From: Candidatus Parcubacteria bacterium
Lineage (GTDB): Bacteria > Patescibacteriota > Patescibacteriia > UBA1558 > GWA2-36-10
Direction of reading: 5' to 3'
NCBI GenBank assembly: GCA_003599205.1
Contig: QZJA01000012.1
Span: forward strand, 1 to 22,111
Length of the DNA: 22,111 bases
The translations under genes were made by a program, and so were the position numbers. Positions 1 through 7,907 of the stretch are shown here, one piece after another. Every line of letters begins with the position of its first letter. Within the stretch, counting starts at the first letter, position 1. The notes under the pieces are model-generated. The model was given only the letters and a program-made list of their open reading frames with translations, did no database searches and was not told where the DNA came from.

Positions 1-662
1 TAGATACTGATGTTGGCAATGAAGGTGGCTATTCACCACACGTTAAGTCTCACCGACAGGTATTTGACCTGATCACCCAGGCGATTGAGAGCGCTGGCTA
101 TGAACCGGGAGAAGATATAGTACTCGGGATCGATGCTGGTGCTTCGGAGTTTTATGATGATGAAAGTAATAAATACAAATTGCCTCTGGAAAACAAAGAG
201 TTTGATTCTCAGGAGATAATAGATTTTTATATTGATTTGATGGAAACCTATCCACTTAGATTCTTGGAAGATCCGCTTGATCAAGAGGATTGGAGCGCTT
301 GGCAGGAATTCACACGTGATGATCATATCAAAGCCAGTCATGTCAGATTGATAGGTGACGATCTTTTTGTGACCAATGTCACTAGGCTTAAAAAAGGTAT
401 AGATATGGGCGTGGCTAATACTATACTCATCAAGCCCAATCAAATTGGCACTTTGACTGAGACTTTTGCCGCTGTCCGACTGGCTCAGGAAAATAATTAT
501 CAAGTAATGGTTTCTCATCGGAGTGGCGAAACTTCTGACACTACCATTGCTGATTTGGCAGTGGCGGTAAATGCTGATTATATCAAGACTGGTTCCACTT
601 CTCGTGGTGAGCGTACAGCCAAGTACAATCGGCTTTTGAATATTGAACATAAATTGAAATAA
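1..662 (+). CDS. eno: Enolase (phosphopyruvate hydratase), C-terminal part
   Basis: The gene is cut by the window edge; the reading frame is open from base 3 and about 219 residues are visible. Enolase interconverts 2-phosphoglycerate and phosphoenolpyruvate in the cytoplasm. The visible part starts at the substrate loop (VGNEGGYSP, family form VGDEGGFAP). It then shows the Mg-binding acidic positions in GIDAGASEF, EDPLDQEDW and GDDLFVTN, the catalytic-lysine motif LIKPNQIGT, and the SHRSGET and IKTGSTSRGER loops. All key residues seen are normal. The protein ends soon after the last helix (NRLLNIEHKLK), without the longer tail of E. coli enolase. The stop codon is one base ahead of the ATG of the first gpmI, so the enzymes of two successive glycolytic steps are probably translationally coupled. 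Confidence 0.97.
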   Translation, partial: DTDVGNEGGYSPHVKSHRQVFDLITQAIESAGYEPGEDIVLGIDAGASEFYDDESNKYKLPLENKEFDSQEIIDFYIDLMETYPLRFLEDPLDQEDWSAWQEFTRDDHIKASHVRLIGDDLFVTNVTRLKKGIDMGVANTILIKPNQIGTLTETFAAVRLAQENNYQVMVSHRSGETSDTTIADLAVAVNADYIKTGSTSRGERTAKYNRLLNIEHKLK

Positions 663-663
663 T

Positions 664-2232
664 ATGGTTAAGGTAAACAAAAAAAGACTACCTTTGGTTT
701 TGATGATACTTGATGGTTGGGGACTTTCCCAGAAAAAAGAAGGCAACGCTATTGCTTTGGCCAAGACACCGAATATGGATTTTTTTTACAAAAATTATGC
801 TCATACAGAAATAGAGGCTTCTTCAGTACACGTTGGCTTACCTCTAGGACAGCCGGGCAATTCTGAAGCTGGCCACATGAATATAGGCGCTGGTCGGGTG
901 GTAGAGCAGGATTCGGTCATAATTTCTCGAAGCATCAATAATGGTACTTTTTTCAAAAATCCCGCTTTTCTTCAAGCAGCAAATCATGTCAATAAATACA
1001 AATCTGATATTCATTTGATTGGTATGCTTTCTGACGGCTCTAGCCCCCATACTGATATGGATCATCTTTTGTCTTTACTTACTTTTTTTATTTCCAAAAC
1101 CGACCAAAATATTTATCTCCATTTGTTTACTGATGGCCGTGATGGTCCTAAATTTGCTGCTTTGAAAATATTGACTCAGTTTAAGGAGGTTTTCAACAGC
1201 AAACGAGTTAAGGTTGCGACTATCATGGGTCGTTTTTATGCCATGGATCGAAAAAAGTCTTGGGATAGGACTAGGATGGCCTATGAAGCTATGGTTTTGG
1301 GTAAGGGACATATAGTAAAAACAGGAGTAGAAGCGGTATCACAAGCCTATAATCGGGGAGAAAGCGATGAGTATATTACCCCGACAGTTATATCACAGAA
1401 TCATCGTCCAATTGGTCCTATTGGTGATAAGGATGCGATTATTTTCTGGAATTTACGTTCTGATCGCGCTCGACAGCTGACCAAATGTTTTGTTCAGGAA
1501 GATTTTGAAAAGAAAAATCTCAATTCTTTCAAAAGAGCAAAAATGTTGAAAGATACTTTGTTTGTGGCTTTGACTGATTTTGGTCCTGATTTAGGCAATG
1601 TGCTCACGGCTTACCCTAGTATAGATATTTCCGATACCTTGCCTTTAGCTCTCCATGACTTGCGTCAGCTTTATATTGCCGAAACAGAAAAGTATGCTCA
1701 CGTTACTTATTTTTTTAATGGCGGTTATGACCATAATTTGGCTAAAGAGGAATGGCATATTATACCTTCCAAAGATGTTGCTTCTTATGACAAGGTGCCA
1801 CAGATGAGTAATTATGAGATTAGCGATTATGTTATTTCATCTTTAGAAAATGATAAATATGATTTTATGGCTATCAATTTTTCTAGTCCGGATATGATTG
1901 GCCATACTGGCAATCTTCAGGCAGCTATCAAAACAGTAGAGATAGTTGATGAGCTTTTGGGTAAGATAAGCGAAGCAGTTCTCAAGCGTGGCGGTACACT
2001 TATTGTCACTGCTGATCATGGCAATGTAGAAGAAATGCTTAATACAGAGACCGGCGAGGTGATAACTGAGCATACTACCAATCCAGTTCCTTTCATTTTA
2101 ATAAATCATTTTAAACGCAAGTTGAAAAATAATGGTAAGTTGGCCAATATTGCACCGACTATTTTGGATATTTTAGGCATAGAACAACCAAAAATGATGA
2201 CAGCCGATTCTTTAATTATAAAAAATAAATAA
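664..2232 (+). CDS. gpmI: 2,3-bisphosphoglycerate-independent phosphoglycerate mutase, copy 1
   Basis: This 522-residue protein interconverts 3- and 2-phosphoglycerate through a phosphoserine intermediate, using two Mn ions, in the cytoplasm. Family motifs in order: metal site MILDGWG near residue 15, phosphoserine motif GNSEAGHMNIGAGR, GRD in the phosphate-binding loop, MGRFYAMDR, NLRSDRARQLT, AETEKYAHVTYFFNGG, SPDMIGHTG, VTADHGN and the late metal histidine in EHTTNPVP. One thing is odd: the loop normally reading SDGGVHSH is SDGSSPHTD, one residue longer with the histidine displaced, and DGRDTP is DGRDGP. The overall length is normal. It starts one base after the enolase stop and is followed, 64 bases on, by a second, diverged copy. 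The family call is firm; whether it is the main cellular mutase is open. Confidence 0.95.
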   Translation: MVKVNKKRLPLVLMILDGWGLSQKKEGNAIALAKTPNMDFFYKNYAHTEIEASSVHVGLPLGQPGNSEAGHMNIGAGRVVEQDSVIISRSINNGTFFKNPAFLQAANHVNKYKSDIHLIGMLSDGSSPHTDMDHLLSLLTFFISKTDQNIYLHLFTDGRDGPKFAALKILTQFKEVFNSKRVKVATIMGRFYAMDRKKSWDRTRMAYEAMVLGKGHIVKTGVEAVSQAYNRGESDEYITPTVISQNHRPIGPIGDKDAIIFWNLRSDRARQLTKCFVQEDFEKKNLNSFKRAKMLKDTLFVALTDFGPDLGNVLTAYPSIDISDTLPLALHDLRQLYIAETEKYAHVTYFFNGGYDHNLAKEEWHIIPSKDVASYDKVPQMSNYEISDYVISSLENDKYDFMAINFSSPDMIGHTGNLQAAIKTVEIVDELLGKISEAVLKRGGTLIVTADHGNVEEMLNTETGEVITEHTTNPVPFILINHFKRKLKNNGKLANIAPTILDILGIEQPKMMTADSLIIKNK

Positions 2233-2296
2233 GGATAGTTTAATATATAGAATTAAAATGCGTTTTAGCAAAATTAAAAAAATAAATTTTTAACGG

Positions 2297-3874
2297 ATGA
2301 GCAGACCTAAGCCAGTGGTGCTTATAATTTTAGATGGATTCGGTATTGCGCCCCCTTCACGGGCCAATGCTATTTCTTTGGCTAAAACGCCAAATCTTGA
2401 TAAGTACTCTTCCAATTATCCCATTATGCCGATAGCCGCTAGTGGTGAAGCAGTCGGCTTGTCCTGGGGGGAAATGGGCAATTCTCAAGTTGGTCATTTG
2501 TCACTTGGGTCAGGGCTTATTCCCTACCAAAATTTGCCGCGCATTACCAAGGCCATTACTGATGGAGATTTTTATGACAATGAGGCTTTTTTAAAAGTTT
2601 GTCAGCATGTCAAGCAAAAAGGATCAGCTCTTCATCTGATGGGTTTGATTTCCAATGGTGGCATTCATAGTTATAATGAGCATCTTTATGCTTTGATAGA
2701 GCTGGCTCATCAGCAAAAAGTTCCTCAGGTTTATATTCATGCCTTTTTAGATGGTCGTGACACTCCTTACAACAGTGGGCTGAATTTTATCAGTAAGCTT
2801 TCTGATAAGCTCCAAGAAATAGGTTTGGGTACTATTGCTAGTTTGTCTGGACGTTTTTGGGCTATGGACAGGGATAATCGTTGGGATAGGACAGAAAAAG
2901 CTTTTCGAGCTATTGTTGATGGAGTTTCTGATGAAAAATTTGATGATCCGCTCAAAGCTATTGAGCAGTCATACGATAAAAAAGTTTATGATGAAGAATT
3001 TGTACCAACAGTTATAGTCGGTGATATGGGCCAGCCTCGCGGTACTATCAAAGACGGTGATGGAATTATATATTTTAATTTTAGGTCTGATCGAGCCAGA
3101 CAATTGACTCAGGCCTTGGTAGTCCCTGGTTTTGAAAAATTTCAGCGTTCTTATTTTAAGAATTTATTGATGTGCACCATGGCGGAGTACGAAAAAGATT
3201 TGCCGGTTTTGGTAGCTTTTACGCCTCTGGTTATCGACATGCCCTTGGCTCGTGTTTTGTCTGAAGCAGGGATGAAACAGCTTCATATTGCTGAAACAGA
3301 AAAATACGCTCACGTTACTTATTTTTTCAATGGTGGCCAAGAACAAATATACCAGGGAGAAGACAGAGTGTTGGTCCCTTCGCCGCAAGTGGTTTCTTAT
3401 GATCAAAAGCCAGCCATGAGTGCTAGAGAGGTGACTGCTAAAGTAACTCAGTTTATCAAAGAAGCAAAATATGATTTTATAGTCATCAATTATGCCAATC
3501 CGGACATGATTGGACATACTGGTAACATGCAAGCCGCTATTGAAGCTATAGAAATCTTAGATCAACTGGTGGCCGAAGTAGTGGATACTACTTTATCTTA
3601 CGACGGCGTAGCTTTGGTTACAGCTGATCACGGTAATGTAGAACAGCTTTATGATTTGCAGACCGGAGAAATAAACAAAGAACATTCCAATAATCCGGTG
3701 CCATTATTCATTATTGGTCGGGAATATGCCGGTAAAAGCGTCTTGACTGGTGTTATTGGTACTGATTTGAGCCATATAACTCCAGTTGGAGTTTTGTCTG
3801 ATGTTGCGCCGACAATACTCAAAATTATGGGTATAAAAAAACCGCCGGCAATGACCGGCAGTTCCTTGGTGTAA
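2297..3874 (+). CDS. gpmI: 2,3-bisphosphoglycerate-independent phosphoglycerate mutase, copy 2
   Basis: This 525-residue protein belongs to the same family as the preceding gene, but the two are clearly diverged along their length. It has the metal site IILDGFG, the phosphoserine loop as GNSQVGHLSLGSG (family NSEVGH, so Glu is replaced by Gln next to the catalytic Ser), a near-normal SNGGIHSYNEH loop, DGRDTPY, SGRFWAMDRDNRWDR, FRSDRARQLT, AETEKYAHVTYFFNGG, NPDMIGHTG, TADHGN and EHSNNPVP. All metal ligands I can place are present, so I expect an active enzyme. It lies 64 bases after copy 1 in an AT-rich gap with no evident terminator or promoter, so it probably shares the eno-gpmI transcript. 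No good Shine-Dalgarno is seen. It converges on the DUF212 gene with only three bases between the stop codons. Confidence 0.95.
   Translation: MSRPKPVVLIILDGFGIAPPSRANAISLAKTPNLDKYSSNYPIMPIAASGEAVGLSWGEMGNSQVGHLSLGSGLIPYQNLPRITKAITDGDFYDNEAFLKVCQHVKQKGSALHLMGLISNGGIHSYNEHLYALIELAHQQKVPQVYIHAFLDGRDTPYNSGLNFISKLSDKLQEIGLGTIASLSGRFWAMDRDNRWDRTEKAFRAIVDGVSDEKFDDPLKAIEQSYDKKVYDEEFVPTVIVGDMGQPRGTIKDGDGIIYFNFRSDRARQLTQALVVPGFEKFQRSYFKNLLMCTMAEYEKDLPVLVAFTPLVIDMPLARVLSEAGMKQLHIAETEKYAHVTYFFNGGQEQIYQGEDRVLVPSPQVVSYDQKPAMSAREVTAKVTQFIKEAKYDFIVINYANPDMIGHTGNMQAAIEAIEILDQLVAEVVDTTLSYDGVALVTADHGNVEQLYDLQTGEINKEHSNNPVPLFIIGREYAGKSVLTGVIGTDLSHITPVGVLSDVAPTILKIMGIKKPPAMTGSSLV
3834..3863 (-). terminator. Intrinsic terminator of the DUF212 gene, inside gpmI copy 2
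   Basis: Read on the minus strand, nine pairs (3855-3863 with 3840-3848, one G-T pair) close a six-base loop and are followed at once by seven T. It lies inside the last codons of the converging gpmI (the KKPPAMTGSS segment). On the plus strand the same hairpin has no T-run, so it should act mainly on minus-strand transcription. Confidence 0.75.
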
Positions 3875-3877
3875 TTT

Positions 3878-4309
3878 TTATGGCCAGAGTTTGATGATAG
3901 CGGCTGTTAGCACCAAGCCAACTACTATACCAACTGCTACTTCAGTATTTTTATGGCCGAATCTTTCGCTTAAAACAGGGTATTTGTATTCAGTATTATC
4001 AGGCAATTCTTTGATTAGACGGTTTATGGCTTTGCCTTGTTTACCCATATGCCAGCGGATACCAGTAGCATCGCGCATAGTCAAGAGAGCAAGGATTATG
4101 GCAATAGCAAATTCTGGTGAATTTATGCCTTGATAATAGCCAATAACCGTAGCCAAAGACACCACAATAGAAGCATGAGATGAGGGCATACCGCCATAAC
4201 TAAAGACAGACATCCAGGTCCAATTGCCACGCCAAGCTTCGACCATTACTTTGATGGCCTGATTGAGCAACATAACGATTATAGGGATGAGAAAAAGTTT
4301 GTATTCCAT
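3878..4309 (-). CDS. DUF212 family membrane protein (divergent PAP2-like)
   Basis: This is a 143-residue integral membrane protein of the DUF212 family, distantly related to PAP2-type acid phosphatases and haloperoxidases (Bacillus YuiD group). Family signs: GGMPSSHAS at residues 39-47 (PSSH matches the PAP2 motif), MRDATGIRWHMGKQGKAIN around 78-95, and the closing FGHKNTEVAVGIVVG around 117-131. Hydrophobic segments lie near 5-22, 45-60, 65-78 and 121-141. The complete three-motif PAP2 active site is not recognisable, so lipid phosphatase activity is possible but unproved. It is divergent from uppP, which handles undecaprenyl pyrophosphate; that makes a lipid-phosphate role tempting but is only context. 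Confidence 0.85.
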   Translation of the reverse strand: MEYKLFLIPIIVMLLNQAIKVMVEAWRGNWTWMSVFSYGGMPSSHASIVVSLATVIGYYQGINSPEFAIAIILALLTMRDATGIRWHMGKQGKAINRLIKELPDNTEYKYPVLSERFGHKNTEVAVGIVVGLVLTAAIIKLWP

Positions 4310-4336
4310 AGCTTAATGATAATGATTTATACACTA

Positions 4337-4364
4337 AGTATAGCAAAAAATCTTTAAAAGACAA
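4337..4364 (-). promoter_or_regulatory. Probable sigma70-type promoter of the DUF212 gene
   Basis: On the minus strand TTGTCT (4359-4364) is followed after 16 bases by TATACT (4337-4342), about 28 bases before the start codon. The -10 is good and the -35 is fair. The gap to the divergent uppP is only 77 bases, so both promoters must overlap here; I could not find a convincing plus-strand promoter. Confidence 0.55.
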
Positions 4365-4386
4365 TCAATAATTAAATTATAAGGGG

Positions 4387-5142
4387 ATGAGTATTATAGA
4401 GGGATTTTTTTTGAGTATAATTCAAGGTATTAGTGAATGGCTACCTATTTCCAGTTCTGGACATTTGGTTTTGGTAGAAAGCTTGCTGCAACTGGAAGTA
4501 GGATTGAGTTTTGATGTATTTTTACACACAGCCTCTCTGGTTGTTATTTTGTTTTTCTTTAGGAAAGAAATTATTGAGGTTTTCAAAATTACTTTTATTA
4601 AAAAAGAAAAAGATCATCCGCGGAAAAATTGGTTTTGGTATATTGTTATTTCTTCAATTTTTACAGTAGCTATTGCTTTGTTGCTTTATCCCAATATAGA
4701 TTATTTCCGCAATACTAGTTCAGTCGCCAATTGGCTATTGATTACTAGCGCTTTGGTTTTTTCCACCAGACTGGCTGTTGGTAAAGAGCAAAATATCACT
4801 TGGTGGCACGCAGCCGCTTTGGGTTTGGCTCAAGGATTTGCTGTTTTACCGGGACTTTCTCGGTCGGGTGCAGTCATAGCCATTGCTTTGGCGATGAAGA
4901 TAAAAAAAGATCAGGTGTTTGATTATGCCTTTTTGGTGGCTATTCCAGCCATACTAGGGTCATTTATTTTGACAGCCAGAGATTTGAATTTTGAGTGGGT
5001 ATATTTGTTTAGTTTTGTTGTTACAATTTTTGTTAGTTATTTATCTTTGTCACTGCTCAAGTTTATTATGAAGCGTGACAAATTTTATTTATTTTTTATT
5101 TACACCTTAGTCCTAGCTTTGGTTATTAAATTTTTGTTATGA
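4387..5142 (+). CDS. uppP: Undecaprenyl-diphosphatase (UppP/BacA)
   Basis: This 251-residue polytopic membrane enzyme removes a phosphate from undecaprenyl pyrophosphate, recycling the lipid carrier of peptidoglycan and other glycans. The two family signatures are intact: Q13 to E17 in IIQGISEWLP followed by ISSSGH (residues 21-26), and the second, PGLSRSG at 155-161, with the catalytic-site serine and arginine. About seven or eight hydrophobic segments follow the family pattern. The N-terminus MSIIEGFF aligns with typical BacA starts, which fixes the start at 4387, although the G-rich stretch before it is too close to serve as a normal ribosome binding site. The stop overlaps the manC start by four bases, making this the first gene of the uppP-manC-mltG unit. 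Confidence 0.95.
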   Translation: MSIIEGFFLSIIQGISEWLPISSSGHLVLVESLLQLEVGLSFDVFLHTASLVVILFFFRKEIIEVFKITFIKKEKDHPRKNWFWYIVISSIFTVAIALLLYPNIDYFRNTSSVANWLLITSALVFSTRLAVGKEQNITWWHAAALGLAQGFAVLPGLSRSGAVIAIALAMKIKKDQVFDYAFLVAIPAILGSFILTARDLNFEWVYLFSFVVTIFVSYLSLSLLKFIMKRDKFYLFFIYTLVLALVIKFLL

Positions 5143-6203
5143 TTTATCCGCTTATATTGGCCGGTGGCACTGGCACTCGTTTGTGGCCGGTATCAACCAA
5201 ACATCGCCCCAAACAATTCAAAGCTCTTTTGGGCGATAGTACCTTACTTCAAAGTACTTACAATCGTATTTTGACTGGTTTTGATAAAAAAAATATTCAT
5301 ATCATTGCTGGTTCTGCCATGTCAGGACAAATCAGACAGCAGGTGCCGATTGCCAAAGGCAATTTGTTGCTTGAGCCTTTAGCTCGAGGTACAGCCATGG
5401 CTATGGGTTTTGCTGCTGTGAAATTGTTAAGCAAAGATCCAGAGGCTATCATCGTTACTTTAAGTAGTGATAATTATGTCAAACAAATAAACAAGTATAT
5501 TAGCCAATTGAAAAAAGCCGCTCGTCTCTTGAAGCAGTATCCTGATCAAATGATTCTTTTGGGAGTGAAACCAACTTACCCAGAAACAGGTTATGGTTAT
5601 ATCAAGCGGGGTAAAGCCATAAAAAATTCAGGTTTTTATCGGGTAGAAGCTTTTACTGAAAAGCCAGATAAGCTCACTGCGCAAAAGTATATTAGGTCAG
5701 GCAAGTATTTTTGGAATTCGGCGGTTTTTGTCTTTAGAGCAGAACAACTTTTGCTGTGGTACAAACAATATCTACCGGATTTGTACAAGATTTTGTTAAA
5801 AATTCAAGCTGCCAAATCTCAGGCGCAGGTGGCCAAAGAATTTGCTCGAGCTGAAAAAGGCCTATCTATAGATTATGGTTTGTTGGAGAAGTTGCCTGAT
5901 ATTATGGTTTTGCCGATTGAGCTTGATTGGGCTGATATTGGCAACTGGCGCAGTGTTCGAGATGTCTTGCTGATGGAAGGGCAAAAAGAAAATATTTTAA
6001 ATAGCCATTATGTTGGTCTTGAAAGTAAAAATAATTTGTTGTACAGTTTTAATAACAAGCTGATTGCGACTGTAGGAGTAGAGGATATGGTCATGGTGGA
6101 GACAGAAGATGCTATCTTTATGTGTCCAGCTGATCGAGCGCAAGACCTCAAATTATTATTGCAAAAATTATGGCAGCACAAAAATTTAAGAAAATATTTA
6201 TGA
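5139..6203 (+). CDS. manC: Mannose-1-phosphate guanylyltransferase
   Basis: This 354-residue nucleotidyltransferase should make GDP-mannose from mannose 1-phosphate and GTP, a precursor for surface glycans. The N-terminal signature LAGGTGTRLWPVSTKHRPKQF spans residues 7-27, with the activating-loop Arg14 and Lys25. Further motifs are SSDNYV (family PADHxI), GYGYIKRG, EKPDKLTA, YFWNSAVFVF, SIDYGLLEK and LDWADIGNWRSV. It holds only the transferase and its left-handed helix domain, with no fused phosphomannose isomerase, as in the short bacterial forms. It overlaps uppP by four bases and ends in a TGA that overlaps the ATG of mltG, so all three are probably co-translated. The exact sugar, mannose versus another hexose, rests on family likeness. 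Confidence 0.9.
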   Translation: MIYPLILAGGTGTRLWPVSTKHRPKQFKALLGDSTLLQSTYNRILTGFDKKNIHIIAGSAMSGQIRQQVPIAKGNLLLEPLARGTAMAMGFAAVKLLSKDPEAIIVTLSSDNYVKQINKYISQLKKAARLLKQYPDQMILLGVKPTYPETGYGYIKRGKAIKNSGFYRVEAFTEKPDKLTAQKYIRSGKYFWNSAVFVFRAEQLLLWYKQYLPDLYKILLKIQAAKSQAQVAKEFARAEKGLSIDYGLLEKLPDIMVLPIELDWADIGNWRSVRDVLLMEGQKENILNSHYVGLESKNNLLYSFNNKLIATVGVEDMVMVETEDAIFMCPADRAQDLKLLLQKLWQHKNLRKYL

Positions 6204-7192
6204 TCAAACTTATAAAATTGATTTTAGTCTTGGGCTTTATAGCGGTATTTGGCTTTTTATTTATTTTGACTGCCAACAGCGGTTTGAAAGGTGAACAAAA
6301 ATTCGTGATAAAAAATGGACAAGGAGTCAACGAGGTTAGCCAGGGTCTAGCTGAAGCGGGGCTGATCAAAAGTAAGTTTGTTTTTGAAACTTGGCTGTGG
6401 CTCAAAAAATCAGAAGACAAGATCCAAGCGGGAATTTATAATATACCGCCAGACGCTTCTATTCGCCGTTTGACAAATATGCTTGTGCTTGGTGCCCAGA
6501 GCTCACAACAGGCTATAACTTTGTTGGAGGGTTGGTCTAGACCGTTTATGGCTGAAGCAGTAGTCAAAGCAGGCTACTCAGCAGAAGAATTTTTGCAGTT
6601 GACTGCTGATAAATCCGCCTGGGAAGAAAACTATGATTTTTTGAGTGATGCTCCCGATGGTGCTAGTTTGGAGGGTTACATTTTCCCGGATACATATTTT
6701 GTTGATGAAAATACCAGCTTAGAAATATTTGTTGCTAAATGTCTCAACAACTTTGACAAAAAATTAACCGACGAATTGCGTCAGGAGGCAGAGGCTCAGG
6801 GCAAGACTATTTTTGAGGTGCTTACTTTAGCCTCTATCATTGAGCGCGAAGTACCAGTCTCAACCGATAAAAAAATGATCGCTGATGTTTTCTTGAAACG
6901 TTTGGCTGCTGATATTGGGTTACAGTCAGACGCTACTATCAATTTTATAACTGGCAAAAAAAATCCCAGCCCTTCGCTAGATGATTTGCAAGTTGATTCT
7001 CCTTACAACACCTATAAGTACCGTGGTTTACCACCAGGGCCAATTGCCAGCCCAGGCATAGATAGTATTGAGGCAGTGCTTTATCCTACTGCCAATGAAT
7101 ACTATTATTTTCTGACAACAGCTGAAGGAGAGGTTATTTATAGCAAAACCCACGAAGAGCATGTGGCTAATAAGCAGAAATATTTGCCTTAA
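6200..7192 (+). CDS. mltG: Endolytic murein transglycosylase MltG (YceG-like)
   Basis: MltG cuts nascent peptidoglycan strands inside the chain and is anchored in the membrane with its catalytic domain outside. I choose the ATG at 6200, overlapping the manC stop as ATGA (330 residues), over an in-frame ATG at 6170 that would overlap manC by 34 bases. It has a membrane anchor at residues 4-26 and a LysM-like/YceG N-terminal region (VIKNGQGVNEVSQGLAEAGLI). The catalytic domain carries LEGYIFPDTYF, LASIIERE with the catalytic Glu at about 215, LQSDATINF, and SPYNTYKYRGLPPGPIASPG. All are typical. No terminator is seen after it; the rplJ promoter begins within 15 bases. Confidence 0.95.
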   Translation: MIKLIKLILVLGFIAVFGFLFILTANSGLKGEQKFVIKNGQGVNEVSQGLAEAGLIKSKFVFETWLWLKKSEDKIQAGIYNIPPDASIRRLTNMLVLGAQSSQQAITLLEGWSRPFMAEAVVKAGYSAEEFLQLTADKSAWEENYDFLSDAPDGASLEGYIFPDTYFVDENTSLEIFVAKCLNNFDKKLTDELRQEAEAQGKTIFEVLTLASIIEREVPVSTDKKMIADVFLKRLAADIGLQSDATINFITGKKNPSPSLDDLQVDSPYNTYKYRGLPPGPIASPGIDSIEAVLYPTANEYYYFLTTAEGEVIYSKTHEEHVANKQKYLP

Positions 7193-7205
7193 ATAGCTTA
7201 TTTTC

Positions 7206-7234
7206 TTGACATAATAAGTGCTTTAGTATATACT
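7206..7234 (+). promoter_or_regulatory. Strong sigma70-type promoter of rplJL
   Basis: A perfect -35 TTGACA (7206-7211) and -10 TATACT (7229-7234) are 17 bases apart. It lies just after mltG and ahead of the L10 leader, giving a leader of about 140 bases before the rplJ ATG. Confidence 0.85.
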
Positions 7235-7259
7235 GAGCACATCAATTAAATATTTTTTA

Positions 7260-7365
7260 CCGCAGACAGTAGGTTTTTAGCTAAAATTAGCCAAATATAA
7301 ATCCTACCGAGGTAGTACAAAATTAATTTTTGTTGTCTGTCTGCGGCTTAATTCGCAGATTTTTT
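7260..7365 (+). ncRNA. Ribosomal protein L10 leader with transcription attenuator
   Basis: This autoregulatory mRNA leader lies before rplJ and is the place where L10 (with L7/L12) is known in other bacteria to bind its own mRNA. A nine-pair stem joins 7260-7268 to 7338-7346. Inside it 7269-7273 pairs with 7303-7307, followed by CCGAGGTAG, which fits the internal-loop/kink-turn region of this family. A small hairpin sits at 7317-7333. The 3' strand of the long stem (7338-7346) overlaps the 5' arm of the terminator at 7340-7365, so the two structures exclude each other. The match to the L10 leader family is by architecture and position, not by a covariance search. Confidence 0.8.
7340..7365 (+). 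terminator. Attenuator terminator in the rplJ leader
   Basis: Six perfect pairs (7340-7345 with 7354-7359) around an eight-base loop are followed by six T. It stands 18 bases before the rplJ start, so it can only work as a regulated attenuator. Its 5' arm is also part of the long leader stem, and 7262-7266 repeats the sequence of its 3' arm, as expected for terminator/antiterminator competition. Confidence 0.8.
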
Positions 7366-7383
7366 GTTATAAATTACAAACAT

Positions 7384-7902
7384 ATGCCTAAAACTAAAGA
7401 ACAAAAAAAACAAATTTTAGACAATTTGCAGGAAAAATTGGCTAGCAGCAAAGCAGTTGTTTTTAGTTCTGACTCTGGCGTTACAGTTCAATCAGTAGCA
7501 GCTTTGAGGAAAGAATTGAGAAACAGTGGAGCTGAATATTTGGTAGCCAAAAAGACTTTGTTAAGAATGGCCACCAAAGATGTAAGTGGTGATTCACAGG
7601 TAGAAAATCTCAGGGGTTCAGTTGGTTTGGTGCTTTCTTATGATGATGAGATATCTGGCGCCAAAATCGCCAATAAGTTTGCTAAAACTAATGAAGCTTT
7701 TGTTTTATCAGGCGGTATTTTAGAAGGAGCTTTTATTTTGCCGGACATGGTACAAAAATTAGCCACCTTGCCTACCAAAGATCAGCTATTGGCAAAATTA
7801 GTTGGTACTTTAAATAGTCCAATTTCAGGTATGGTTGGAGTTTTGAGTGGTGTGCCTCGTAGTTTTGTAGCGGTTCTTAGTGCTATCAAGGAAAAGAAAT
7901 AA
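7384..7902 (+). CDS. rplJ: 50S ribosomal protein L10
   Basis: L10 (uL10) forms the base of the ribosomal stalk; its N-terminal domain binds 23S rRNA and its C-terminal helix carries L7/L12 dimers. The 172-residue protein starts MPKTKEQKKQ, shows the usual AVVFSSDSGVTVQSVAALRKELRNSG-type N-terminal region, AEYLVAKKTLLRMA, a central GLVLSYDD segment, and a C-terminal part (GMVGVLSGVPRSFVAVLSAIKEKK) typical of L10. I choose the ATG at 7384, behind the leader terminator; an in-frame ATG at 7330 lies inside the leader RNA and is rejected. rplL follows after a gap of 123 bases that holds a palindromic repeat. Confidence 0.96.
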   Translation: MPKTKEQKKQILDNLQEKLASSKAVVFSSDSGVTVQSVAALRKELRNSGAEYLVAKKTLLRMATKDVSGDSQVENLRGSVGLVLSYDDEISGAKIANKFAKTNEAFVLSGGILEGAFILPDMVQKLATLPTKDQLLAKLVGTLNSPISGMVGVLSGVPRSFVAVLSAIKEKK

Positions 7903-7907
7903 TTAGT

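Noticed and set aside
33..764. Long minus-strand open frame across the enolase end
   Set aside because: It lies opposite an unmistakable enolase and the gpmI start and has no recognisable protein features.
6170..6199. Upstream in-frame ATG for mltG
   Set aside because: It would overlap manC by 34 bases; the ATGA overlap at 6200 is the usual coupling and gives a normal signal anchor.
7330..7383. Upstream in-frame ATG for rplJ
   Set aside because: It lies inside the leader RNA and terminator hairpin; the family N-terminus fits the ATG at 7384.
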